NCBI GenBank assembly: GCA_023430465.1
Contig: JAEZAM010000111.1
Span: 34,498 to 98,497 of the forward strand
Direction of reading: 5' to 3'
DNA: 64,000 nucleotides
From: Bacteroidota bacterium
GTDB lineage: Bacteria > Bacteroidota > Bacteroidia > Chitinophagales > Chitinophagaceae
Shown: piece after piece, positions 27,223-35,201 of the stretch
How positions within the stretch are numbered: position 1 is the stretch's first letter
Layout: every line of letters begins with the position of its first letter
Made by a program: the position numbers and the translations under genes
The notes under the pieces: generated by a model
What the model saw: only the letters and a program-made list of their open reading frames with translations
What the model was told of the DNA's origin: nothing
Database searches by the model: none

Positions 27223-28643
27223 AGATAAAGTGTATCCATATTTGCTCATGGTTGATCGTCCTTCTTCTCTTTGGGCCGAACGCTGCGAAAGGACAATTAC
27301 CACTGGTACTCCCTGATATTCTTTCAGATCATGCCGTACTCCAGCGAAATGATACGGTGAAACTCTGGGGCCGGGGGCCGGGTTCTTTCAACCTGCAGAT
27401 CATTGCCTCCTGGCGTACTGCCGATACGATAACGATTGAAATCCCGGCCTCCGGCACATGGATAACAGATCTGCGAACTCCGGCAAAAGGCGGCCCTTAT
27501 ACGATCAGTTTCATTTGTGCAAAAGACACGCAGGTTATCTCTGACATTTTAATTGGTGACATATGGCTTTGCTCCGGGCAATCAAACATGGAATTCAGTG
27601 GGGCCTGGGGCATCGATAAAACGGATACCGCGTGCCGGTTTGAATCTAATAACGAAATACGTTTCTTCGAAGTAGAGAAAAATTATGGAGATCTTCCGGT
27701 TGGTGATTGCAAAGGACGTTGGGTGAAATGCACGCCGGAAAGCGCGATTGCTTTCAGCACGGTGGGATATTTTTTCGGGAAACAAATCAATGCAGTGGAG
27801 CGGTTACCAGTCGGTCTGATCGGCGCTTATTGGGGCGGAACGAACATTCAAACATGGATGCCAACGGAGATTTTCAGGGATTCTATCGCAAAGGAATCCG
27901 TTGCATACATCGAGCCATATGGCTGGGCACCCAAAGGTGTTGCTTCGTTGTACAATGCAATGATCTTTCCATTGCGAAACTATCGGTTGAGAGGATGTAT
28001 CTGGTACCAGGGTGAGGCAAACGTGGATTGGGACTGGACGAGATATAGCAGTCTGCTGAGCGATATGGTGGCCTCATGGCGAAGGCTTTTTTCCAGGTCT
28101 CTGCCATTTTACGCGGTAGAGATCGCACCTTGGACGGGATATAAGGGTCTGCGTGCTGCAGCATTGCGCGAGCAGATTCAGAAAGGGTCTTCCCTGATCC
28201 CTCAGTTTGGCTCTGTCGGCATCAGTGATCTGGTTCCCGATACCACTGACATACACCCGATCATGAAAAGAAGTGTGGGTGAGCGGCTTGCTGCAATGGC
28301 GCTGAAGGAGGTGTATGGGCACGAAGAACTGAATCCATATGCACCGGCTATTGCATCGGTCATATTCCGCATGAATTCCGCAACGGTAGCGTATTCTTCT
28401 GCAGGGCCGCTGATATCGAAATCAAAAACTGTGAACGGTTTTCAGTTGGCCGGTGAAGATGGCATCTTCCACCCCGCAAAGGCAATGTTGCAGAAAGGAA
28501 ATAAGATAAATGTTGTTGCTGCTGCCGTGTCGAAACCTGTGGCATTGCGCTATTGTTTTGAGAATGCTGCCATACCGGGATTGTTTGGGCAGACGGGTTT
28601 GCCGTTGAAACAATTCAGGTCAGATAATTATCCCATCAACTAA
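27219..28643 (+). CDS. Sialate O-acetylesterase-like SGNH esterase
   Basis: A 474-residue exported esterase. After the signal peptide (to about residue 25) is a beta region starting LVLPDILSDHAVLQRND, then the SGNH core: IWLCSGQSNMEFSG with nucleophile S122, GAYWGGTNIQTWMP, GCIWYQGEANVDWD and DTTDIHPIM carrying the Asp/His pair (D344, H346). The family removes O-acetyl groups from sialic acids or other sugars. With no sialidase nearby, it more likely deacetylates the glycan taken up by this cluster. Its start codon overlaps the stop of the phosphoesterase gene, and the next gene begins 7 bases after its stop. Confidence 0.88.
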   Translation: MKIKCIHICSWLIVLLLFGPNAAKGQLPLVLPDILSDHAVLQRNDTVKLWGRGPGSFNLQIIASWRTADTITIEIPASGTWITDLRTPAKGGPYTISFICAKDTQVISDILIGDIWLCSGQSNMEFSGAWGIDKTDTACRFESNNEIRFFEVEKNYGDLPVGDCKGRWVKCTPESAIAFSTVGYFFGKQINAVERLPVGLIGAYWGGTNIQTWMPTEIFRDSIAKESVAYIEPYGWAPKGVASLYNAMIFPLRNYRLRGCIWYQGEANVDWDWTRYSSLLSDMVASWRRLFSRSLPFYAVEIAPWTGYKGLRAAALREQIQKGSSLIPQFGSVGISDLVPDTTDIHPIMKRSVGERLAAMALKEVYGHEELNPYAPAIASVIFRMNSATVAYSSAGPLISKSKTVNGFQLAGEDGIFHPAKAMLQKGNKINVVAAAVSKPVALRYCFENAAIPGLFGQTGLPLKQFRSDNYPIN

Positions 28644-28650
28644 TCTGCCC

Positions 28651-29967
28651 ATGAAAGCATACCTCATAGGATTTTGTTTATTGTTTACACAACTCGAGTG
28701 TACTAAAAGCCGGGATCAGGAGCGTGATTCTGTCCCCGCTGCTGCCGTACCAAAAACGGAGGGCACTTTTATCCAGTATAACCTGGTACGCAACTGGACC
28801 GATGCGCGATGGCAACAGGAGTTCAATGCGCTCCGCGAAGCCGGTATGCAGTACATTATATTAGGGTCTACTTTAAACACCGATACCAGCGGCAGAATGT
28901 ATGCTATTTTTCCCACCACCATTCCCAACGTCACCAACCGATATGGCAATGATATTGTGGAGAATTGCCTTCGCAATGCCGCGGCTGCCCGATTCAAAGT
29001 ATTCCTTGGTTTAAATTTCGATGAACGCTGGTGGCGGGGTAATCATAGCATCGAATCACTTACTCCCCTCATGCAACTGGGCAATCAACTCGCGGAGGAA
29101 CTGGTCAATCGCTATAAGAGCCGCTATGCCGAAACGATGTACGGATGGTACTGGGTCTGGGAAGTGGACAATCTTCATTTTACTACACTTCAGACCCAGG
29201 AGGCGCTGGCGAAGGCGCTCAACACAAACCTGGATCATCTTTCCCGAATCTCACCGGACATGCCGATGATGCTCTGCCCGTTCTTCAATTACCGGCTGGG
29301 TACGCCGCAGCAAAATGCAGACATGTGGCGCAATGTTTTTCGGCAAACCAATTTCAGGCCCGGCGATATTTTCGCGCCGCAGGATTGCATTGGAGCGGGC
29401 GGGCTTAACATGGAGGTATTGAGCGACTGGTTCGCGGCACTCAAGCCTGCTGTGGATTCCAAAGCCGGCCTGGAATTTTGGGTAGATACGGAAACCTTTG
29501 ATCAGCGTTTCTGGACCAGTGCAACGATGGATCGTTTTGTGAAACAAATGGAGCACATTGCACCATACGTAAAGCGGTACGTGAACTTTGCTTACAGCCA
29601 TTATTACAGTCCCTGGAAAGATAATCCCGCATTTCACGATGCCTACGTGTATTATACAAAGCATGGAAAATTGCCTGACATGAATGTATCGGCTGACATT
29701 CAGCATGCCGATGTCAATTCCCTGACTGACCTCTCGAAAGAGCTTACCTGGTCGGTCCGTCCCTCTTCCGAAGTGAATGTGGCGGGTTATTTTATTTATC
29801 TCAATGATTCCCTGTACCTGGACTGGCAGTATAAGCCAGGAGTAGATAAGAGCAGACGACTGAAAATTGCCGGTTCAGCTTTGAAGGACAGGAACGTGAT
29901 CCTGATCCGGCCCTATTCCGTTACAGGAAAGCAAGGTGCTGGCAGGAGCGTGGCCTTTGATAGGTAA
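28651..29967 (+). CDS. DUF4434-like putative glycoside hydrolase, paralogue 2 (lipoprotein)
   Basis: A 438-residue protein whose N-terminus (MKAYLIGFCLLFTQLECTKS) looks like an SPII signal with Cys17, so it is probably membrane-anchored, unlike its two Tat-type paralogues. The barrel region keeps the shared landmarks: GWYWVWE (E171), FAPQDCIGAGG and FWVDTETFDQ (E281). An extra C-terminal beta domain of about 100 residues (SVRPSSEVNVAGYFIYLNDS onwards) resembles a fibronectin III fold and may bind carbohydrate. No function is established. It lies 7 bases after the acetylesterase gene. Confidence 0.7.
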   Translation: MKAYLIGFCLLFTQLECTKSRDQERDSVPAAAVPKTEGTFIQYNLVRNWTDARWQQEFNALREAGMQYIILGSTLNTDTSGRMYAIFPTTIPNVTNRYGNDIVENCLRNAAAARFKVFLGLNFDERWWRGNHSIESLTPLMQLGNQLAEELVNRYKSRYAETMYGWYWVWEVDNLHFTTLQTQEALAKALNTNLDHLSRISPDMPMMLCPFFNYRLGTPQQNADMWRNVFRQTNFRPGDIFAPQDCIGAGGLNMEVLSDWFAALKPAVDSKAGLEFWVDTETFDQRFWTSATMDRFVKQMEHIAPYVKRYVNFAYSHYYSPWKDNPAFHDAYVYYTKHGKLPDMNVSADIQHADVNSLTDLSKELTWSVRPSSEVNVAGYFIYLNDSLYLDWQYKPGVDKSRRLKIAGSALKDRNVILIRPYSVTGKQGAGRSVAFDR

Positions 29968-30018
29968 TTTTTTCCAATGGTAAACGTAAAGGATAACTAA
30001 ATCGTAGTATAAACCCAG

Positions 30019-31473
30019 ATGATTAGTAACATGAATATTTACGCAAGGATATTTTTACTGACATTGATTTCTATCGTGTCGATCAGTGCTACGAACGCCC
30101 AAAGCCGGTTGCTGAAAGGAACAGTGACGGAGAGCAGTACAGGCAAGGGCATACAAGGTGTGTCGGTTACCGATGGATTCTCAGTGGTAAATACAGATGC
30201 GGGTGGCGTTTATTCTTTTTACCCGCATCCGGAAGCACAGTTCGTTTATATATCGATTCCGGCGGGCTTCTCAATACCGACGGAAAAGTTTCTCCCTAAA
30301 TTCTACCAGCAGCTCAGCAGGGCGAAGACCCGCTATAATTTCCAACTGGTAAAAGAGGCAACAGATGATTCCCGCCATGTATTGATCGTAGGTGCGGATC
30401 CTCAACCGGCAAACGAGGAAGCATCTCAGAAATGGCTGCATTTTGCCCGGAATTATTTCAAACCTGTCACAGAGCGCTATGCCGACCTGTCAAAGATTGG
30501 TATTTTATGTGGTGATATCGTTGGGGATGATCTTTCCCTCTATGCTAATCACAAGGAAGCGATTGCCTCGATGCGATTCCCCGTTTTCCAGGTGGCAGGC
30601 AACCATGACAACAACTATGAAGCAAGAAGCGATGATGGTTCCGTGCGCACATTCCGGGAGACATTTGGACCGGAATATTATTCTTTCAACAAAGGCAGGA
30701 TCCATTACGTGGTGCTCGATAATGTCTTCTATCTTGGAAAGGAAGCATCCTACCTGGGATACCTGTCCGAGCGTCAGCTCAATTGGCTGGAGAACGACCT
30801 GAAACTGGTTCCCGCCGGAACGACGGTTATCGTATCGGCACACATGCCCTTCGAGGTTGACAACCGGAAGCCGCAGGAATCCGATCCCCTGGGCATGCCG
30901 GGAAGCAACGTGATCACCAACCTTTCACACTTTTATAAATTGCTTGCACCATATACCGTTCACCTGATGTCGGGTCACACGCATTGGCACCAGCAATTTG
31001 AAAAGAACGGGATATTTCACCATATACATGGAGCTATCTGTGGCGCGTGGTGGGGCGGCAACACTTCTTTCGATGGAACGCCGCTGGGATTTGCGGTGTA
31101 CGAGATCGATGGCGATAGCCTTTCCTGGTATTATCAAAGCGCAGGGCATGATCGTGATCACCAGATGCAGCTCACTTATGTAGATTCATCGAGTACCGTC
31201 ATTGCAAATGTTTGGGACTGGGATGATAAATGGAAAGTTGAGCTCATCGCCGATGGGAAGGACATGGGAGGCATGATGCGCTATATCGGCTACTCGCCAG
31301 TGATGTCCGATTATTACAACTCACTTCCGCCTGGTAGTCCATGGATGAAGCCAGTGCTGACAGGGCATCTATTCAAAATGCGGGTACCAGCAGGCACAGC
31401 CCGGATTACAGTTAAGGTTACAGATCGTTTTGGCAGGATATATAAAGAGTCGATGGCGATCAACAACAAATAA
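30019..31473 (+). CDS. Calcineurin-like metallophosphoesterase, paralogue 2
   Basis: A 484-residue exported protein, collinear with the phosphoesterase at 25783 and clearly a duplicate. It has a signal peptide (IFLLTLISIVSISATNAQ), an N-terminal beta domain (LKGTVTESSTGKGIQGVSV), core motifs VGADPQPA, CGDIVGDD, AGNHDNN, SAHMPFE and SGHTHWHQ, and the same C-terminal beta domain. The shared block FGPEYYSFN-GRIHY shows the relatedness. Two copies in one cluster suggest either two phosphate-containing bonds or two steps. An ATG four codons in is an alternative start. The GDPD gene follows 16 bases later. Confidence 0.9.
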   Translation: MISNMNIYARIFLLTLISIVSISATNAQSRLLKGTVTESSTGKGIQGVSVTDGFSVVNTDAGGVYSFYPHPEAQFVYISIPAGFSIPTEKFLPKFYQQLSRAKTRYNFQLVKEATDDSRHVLIVGADPQPANEEASQKWLHFARNYFKPVTERYADLSKIGILCGDIVGDDLSLYANHKEAIASMRFPVFQVAGNHDNNYEARSDDGSVRTFRETFGPEYYSFNKGRIHYVVLDNVFYLGKEASYLGYLSERQLNWLENDLKLVPAGTTVIVSAHMPFEVDNRKPQESDPLGMPGSNVITNLSHFYKLLAPYTVHLMSGHTHWHQQFEKNGIFHHIHGAICGAWWGGNTSFDGTPLGFAVYEIDGDSLSWYYQSAGHDRDHQMQLTYVDSSSTVIANVWDWDDKWKVELIADGKDMGGMMRYIGYSPVMSDYYNSLPPGSPWMKPVLTGHLFKMRVPAGTARITVKVTDRFGRIYKESMAINNK

Positions 31474-31489
31474 CGAGTTCTAACTTGCG

Positions 31490-32539
31490 ATGAAAATAGC
31501 TTGTATGTATAAAAGGAATTTATTCGTGATGCTGGTTCTGATCGGCTGCACGTTATTTAGCCACGGTCAGCCGGGGGTGGGGCTTACCAATTACCGCCTG
31601 CCGCTCGAGAAGAAAGGGGTAAAGGTGGCGGCTCCCTTTCATCTGGCGATCACCGATCCTGTTTTGAGCATTGTGGAAGATACTTCCGGGATGTTCCGGA
31701 TCAAGGGTAATGCACTCTGGCTGAAAAAGAATAAAAAGATACACCGGAGTACGGCAGCCATGGTATACACGCTTAAGCTGACGATCGTCGACAGGCCGCT
31801 GGAAGTCGACCTGGTGGTTGACCGGTTCCTCACTAATAAGGTCATCGCACACCGCGGCGCATGGAAGAATAACAACGTTTCTCAGAATTCTCTTGGCTCC
31901 CTGCAAAAGGCAATAGATCTAGGTTGTGAAGGTTCTGAATTTGATGTCTGGGTTTCAGCAGACGGGGTTGCTATCCTGTCGCACGATGCCTCCATCGGCG
32001 GATACGAAATCGAGAACACACCTGTTTCGCAACTTGTTAAAGTACCGTTGAAGAACAATGAGTTCCTTCCCACACTCGAAGAGTTCCTGTTATTGGGTAA
32101 AAAACAAAATCGCACCAACCTTGTGCTCGAGATCAAAACCTCTACCAAAGGGGTTCCCGCCATGCTGGCTGCTGTCGATACGATCGTGGAAACTGTCAGC
32201 CGGCTGAAGATGCAGGGTTGGGTGAAATATATCAGCTTCAATCATGGCGCCCTGGTCCACCTGCGGAAAAGCCAGCCTTTTGCTGATCTGTCTTATTTAT
32301 CGGGTGACAAGTCTGTTGATCTTATCAGGAAAGACGGATTAAACGGCATCGACTATCACCACCAGGTATTTGATAAAGATGCGCAACTGGTGACTAATGC
32401 CCATGCGCTGGGTTTGACGGTAAACGTCTGGACAGTGAATGCAGCGGATAAATTGAAGCATTTTCTCGAGAGGGGGGTCGATATGATCACGACGGATGAA
32501 CCTGAACTGCTGTTGAAAATTATCGCTGACCTAAAATAG
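31490..32539 (+). CDS. Glycerophosphodiester phosphodiesterase-family protein
   Basis: A 349-residue exported protein. A beta domain of about 90 residues follows the signal peptide, then a GDPD barrel with AHRGAWKNNN (H121, R122), CEGSEFDVWVSADG (E150, D152), ILSHDAS (H165), LVLEIKTS and the C-terminal VNVWTVNAADKL and MITTDEPELL. The position usually occupied by Glu in the ENT motif is Gln here (SQNS, Q132), a deviation at a metal-ligand site that may define a subfamily. The family splits glycerophosphodiesters. In this cluster the substrate is more likely a phosphodiester in the imported glycan than a phospholipid headgroup; that is inference. Confidence 0.87.
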   Translation: MKIACMYKRNLFVMLVLIGCTLFSHGQPGVGLTNYRLPLEKKGVKVAAPFHLAITDPVLSIVEDTSGMFRIKGNALWLKKNKKIHRSTAAMVYTLKLTIVDRPLEVDLVVDRFLTNKVIAHRGAWKNNNVSQNSLGSLQKAIDLGCEGSEFDVWVSADGVAILSHDASIGGYEIENTPVSQLVKVPLKNNEFLPTLEEFLLLGKKQNRTNLVLEIKTSTKGVPAMLAAVDTIVETVSRLKMQGWVKYISFNHGALVHLRKSQPFADLSYLSGDKSVDLIRKDGLNGIDYHHQVFDKDAQLVTNAHALGLTVNVWTVNAADKLKHFLERGVDMITTDEPELLLKIIADLK

Positions 32540-32562
32540 GGTCAGTCACCAAAACAATTGCT

Positions 32563-33618
32563 ATGGAACACAAGACCAGGAGAAAATTTCTCTCCGACAT
32601 CGGCCTTGCAGGAGGAACGTTCTTTGCGGCCGACTATTTAGCTGAGGGATTGCCTTTAGATCAGCGCATCGGCGCAGCCGGTGATATTCTGCCTATCACC
32701 GGGACATTCCTGGATGAAATCTCACATGACATCCCGCATCAGAATTGGGGGCGCAAGGAATGGGACAACGATTTCCGGCATATGAAGGCGATTGGCATCG
32801 ATACGGTCATCATGATCCGGAGCGGCTATCGAAAATTCATTACGTATCCCTCGAAGTACCTGATCGGAAAAGGTTGTTACAAGCCGCACCTAGATCTGCT
32901 GGAACTTTTCCTACAGCTTGCCGATAAGCACAAAATGAAATTTTATTTCGGTTTGTATGATTCCGGCAAATACTGGGATACCGGGGATCTCAGTGCCGAG
33001 ATCGAGCATAATAAATATGTGATCGATGAAGTATGGCAGCAGTACGGGTCCAGGTATAAAAGTTTTCAGGGCTGGTATATCAGTGGCGAGATCAGCCGCA
33101 AGACAAAAGGCGCCATCAATGCTTTTCGTGCGATGGGCCAGCAATGCAAGGATGTATCCGGCAATCTCCCGACTTTCATCTCCCCGTGGATCGATGGGAA
33201 AAAAGCAGTGGAGTCTGCTTCTGCACAAATCACGAAGACCAATGCGGTTTCCGTAGCAGAGCATGAGCGGGAGTGGAGCGAGATATTTGCGGGGATACAG
33301 GGTGTTGTAGACGCAGTGGCCTTCCAGGATGGACACGTCGACTATGATGAGCTCGATGCATTTTTCACGGTAAATAAAAAGCTCGCTGATAAGTATGGTA
33401 TGAAATGCTGGACGAATGCAGAAACGTTCGACAGGGACATGCCCATCAAATTTCTTCCGATAAAGTTTGAAAAGCTTCGCATGAAGCTGGAGGCTGCGGC
33501 CCGCGCAGGCTATGACAAAGGTATCACCTTCGAATTTTCACATTTTATGAGTCCGCAGTCTGCCTATCCGCAGGCGGGGCATCTTTACAACCGTTACAAA
33601 GAATTATTGAATCGTTAA
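32563..33618 (+). CDS. DUF4434-like putative glycoside hydrolase, paralogue 3 (Tat signal)
   Basis: A 351-residue protein with a Tat-type start (TRRKFLSDIGLAGGTFFAA). The barrel shares landmarks with the paralogues at 23086 and 28651: FQGWYISGE (E176), VAFQDGHVD and CWTNAETFDR (E287). The conserved ITGTFLDEIS near the mature N-terminus parallels ITGSWFEFQ of paralogue 1. It starts 23 bases after the GDPD gene and ends 2 bases before the transporter gene, so it is in the same transcript. Activity is unknown. Confidence 0.72.
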   Translation: MEHKTRRKFLSDIGLAGGTFFAADYLAEGLPLDQRIGAAGDILPITGTFLDEISHDIPHQNWGRKEWDNDFRHMKAIGIDTVIMIRSGYRKFITYPSKYLIGKGCYKPHLDLLELFLQLADKHKMKFYFGLYDSGKYWDTGDLSAEIEHNKYVIDEVWQQYGSRYKSFQGWYISGEISRKTKGAINAFRAMGQQCKDVSGNLPTFISPWIDGKKAVESASAQITKTNAVSVAEHEREWSEIFAGIQGVVDAVAFQDGHVDYDELDAFFTVNKKLADKYGMKCWTNAETFDRDMPIKFLPIKFEKLRMKLEAAARAGYDKGITFEFSHFMSPQSAYPQAGHLYNRYKELLNR

Positions 33619-33620
33619 TT

Positions 33621-35012
33621 ATGAAAGATCAGAATTTAGGTTATGTAGTGTTCCTCACTGTAGTTGCTGCATTGGGAGGATTTCTTTTTGGCTATGACAC
33701 GGCCGTGATATCCGGCACAATTGAGCAGGTCTCTGCGCAGTATAATCTTACGTCGCTGGAGCAGGGATGGTATGTTGGTTGTGCGCTTGTTGGTTCTATG
33801 GCCGGTGTGCTTATTGCCGGTTATTGCAGTGAGAGGTTTGGGAGAAAGTTGTCGTTGTTCTTTTCAGCGATTCTGTTTTTCCTTTCCGGAGTGGGCTGTG
33901 CCATTTCACAAAATATCGATGAACTGGTCATTTACCGAATCATTGGCGGACTCGCCATCGGCATGGTGTCGATCATTTCACCGATGTATATTTCAGAGAT
34001 CGCCATAGCAAAATACCGCGGAAGGCTGGTAGCCTTATACCAGCTTGCCATCACCGCGGGATTCCTCGGTGCTTACCTTGTCAATTACCAGTTGCTTGAC
34101 TACTCGTTGTCGGGTGTACAGATGGAGAACGAGACCATGCAACTGGTTTTTATATCGGAAGTATGGCGTGCCATGCTGGGTATGGAAGCTTTGCCTGCAT
34201 TGATGTTCCTGCTTATCTTATTCTTCATACCCGAAAGTCCGCGTTGGTTGTTGCTGAAAAATAAGCAGCAAAAAGCTTTGAATATCCTGGAAAAGATCAA
34301 CAAGGGGAGACTTATGGCGGAAAAAGAAGCCGAGGCTATTCAGCGCCAGGCAGGTACGGCCGGCGCCAGGGTAAATTACAGGCAACTGTTGAAGCCGGTG
34401 TATTTCAGGATATTGTTGATCGGTGTGGGCATTGCCATTCTTGGACAGTTCATGGGAGTTAATGCGGTGCTTTATTATGGTCCGACCATTTTCAAGAACA
34501 GCGGCCTTTCTGATGGTGACTCACTTTTCTACCAGGTATTGGTTGGACTCGTTAATATGCTCACAACTGTGCTCGCGATCTTTATAATTGATAAAGTAGG
34601 CCGGAAGAAGCTGGTGTATTATGGTGTATCAGGCATGGTACTAAGCCTTGTATTGATCGGCTTGTTCTTCTGGGGCGGTGTACGCTGGTCATGGCCGAAT
34701 GAGGTCTTGCTCGTGTTGTTCCTGTTTTATGTGTTTTGCTGTGCAGTATCCGTGTCGGCGGTAGTTTTTGTGTTGTTGTCGGAATTGTATCCAAACGCTA
34801 TTCGCGGCATCGCCATGTCCATTGCCGGGTTTTCATTGTGGGTGGGAACGTTTCTAATCGGCCAGCTAACACCATGGATGCTTGATGTACTTACACCACA
34901 TGGAACATTCTGGTTGTTTGCCGCCATGTGTCTTCCATATATGTACATTGTCTGGAAATACATACCCGAAACGGCCGGTAAATCGCTGGAGGAGATCGAG
35001 GCGATGTGGTAG
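33621..35012 (+). CDS. MFS sugar transporter (sugar porter family)
   Basis: A 463-residue inner-membrane protein with about 12 hydrophobic segments. Sugar-porter signatures are GGFLFGYDTAVISGT, the GYCSERFGRK loop, RIIGGLAIGM, PESPRWLL, IIDKVGRKKL and the terminal PETAGKSLEEIE. It resembles proton-coupled XylE/GalP/AraE-type importers and probably takes up the monosaccharide released by the periplasmic enzymes. It is the last gene of the cluster, 2 bases after DUF4434 paralogue 3 and 33 bases before a strong terminator. Confidence 0.93.
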   Translation: MKDQNLGYVVFLTVVAALGGFLFGYDTAVISGTIEQVSAQYNLTSLEQGWYVGCALVGSMAGVLIAGYCSERFGRKLSLFFSAILFFLSGVGCAISQNIDELVIYRIIGGLAIGMVSIISPMYISEIAIAKYRGRLVALYQLAITAGFLGAYLVNYQLLDYSLSGVQMENETMQLVFISEVWRAMLGMEALPALMFLLILFFIPESPRWLLLKNKQQKALNILEKINKGRLMAEKEAEAIQRQAGTAGARVNYRQLLKPVYFRILLIGVGIAILGQFMGVNAVLYYGPTIFKNSGLSDGDSLFYQVLVGLVNMLTTVLAIFIIDKVGRKKLVYYGVSGMVLSLVLIGLFFWGGVRWSWPNEVLLVLFLFYVFCCAVSVSAVVFVLLSELYPNAIRGIAMSIAGFSLWVGTFLIGQLTPWMLDVLTPHGTFWLFAAMCLPYMYIVWKYIPETAGKSLEEIEAMW

Positions 35013-35044
35013 TTGGGAAGGAATAAATTGCTGAAACAGTCTGT

Positions 35045-35079
35045 AAAGGGCCTTCGTGCAAAGCGCGAAGGCCCTTTTT
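35045..35079 (+). terminator. Strong intrinsic terminator closing the SusCD-to-MFS cluster
   Basis: A 12-bp stem (35045-35056 paired with 35066-35077) encloses a 9-base loop, and the 3' arm runs into TTTTT (35075-35079). It defines the 3' end of the thirteen-gene unit. Confidence 0.9.
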
Positions 35080-35201
35080 CATTTCGCGTATTTTGGATCA
35101 TCTGGCCATTACGTGGATATCACCAAACCTTGAAGCACGGTATTTGTTGTACTGCCTGTACAAACCAAACCCGCCTTCAGGTTGTGGAGGGAAAATATTG
35201 C

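Noticed and set aside
35013..35201. N-terminal extension of the TonB-dependent receptor
   Set aside because: It reads through the strong terminator at 35045-35079 and gives no signal peptide; the ATG at 35202 gives a proper one.
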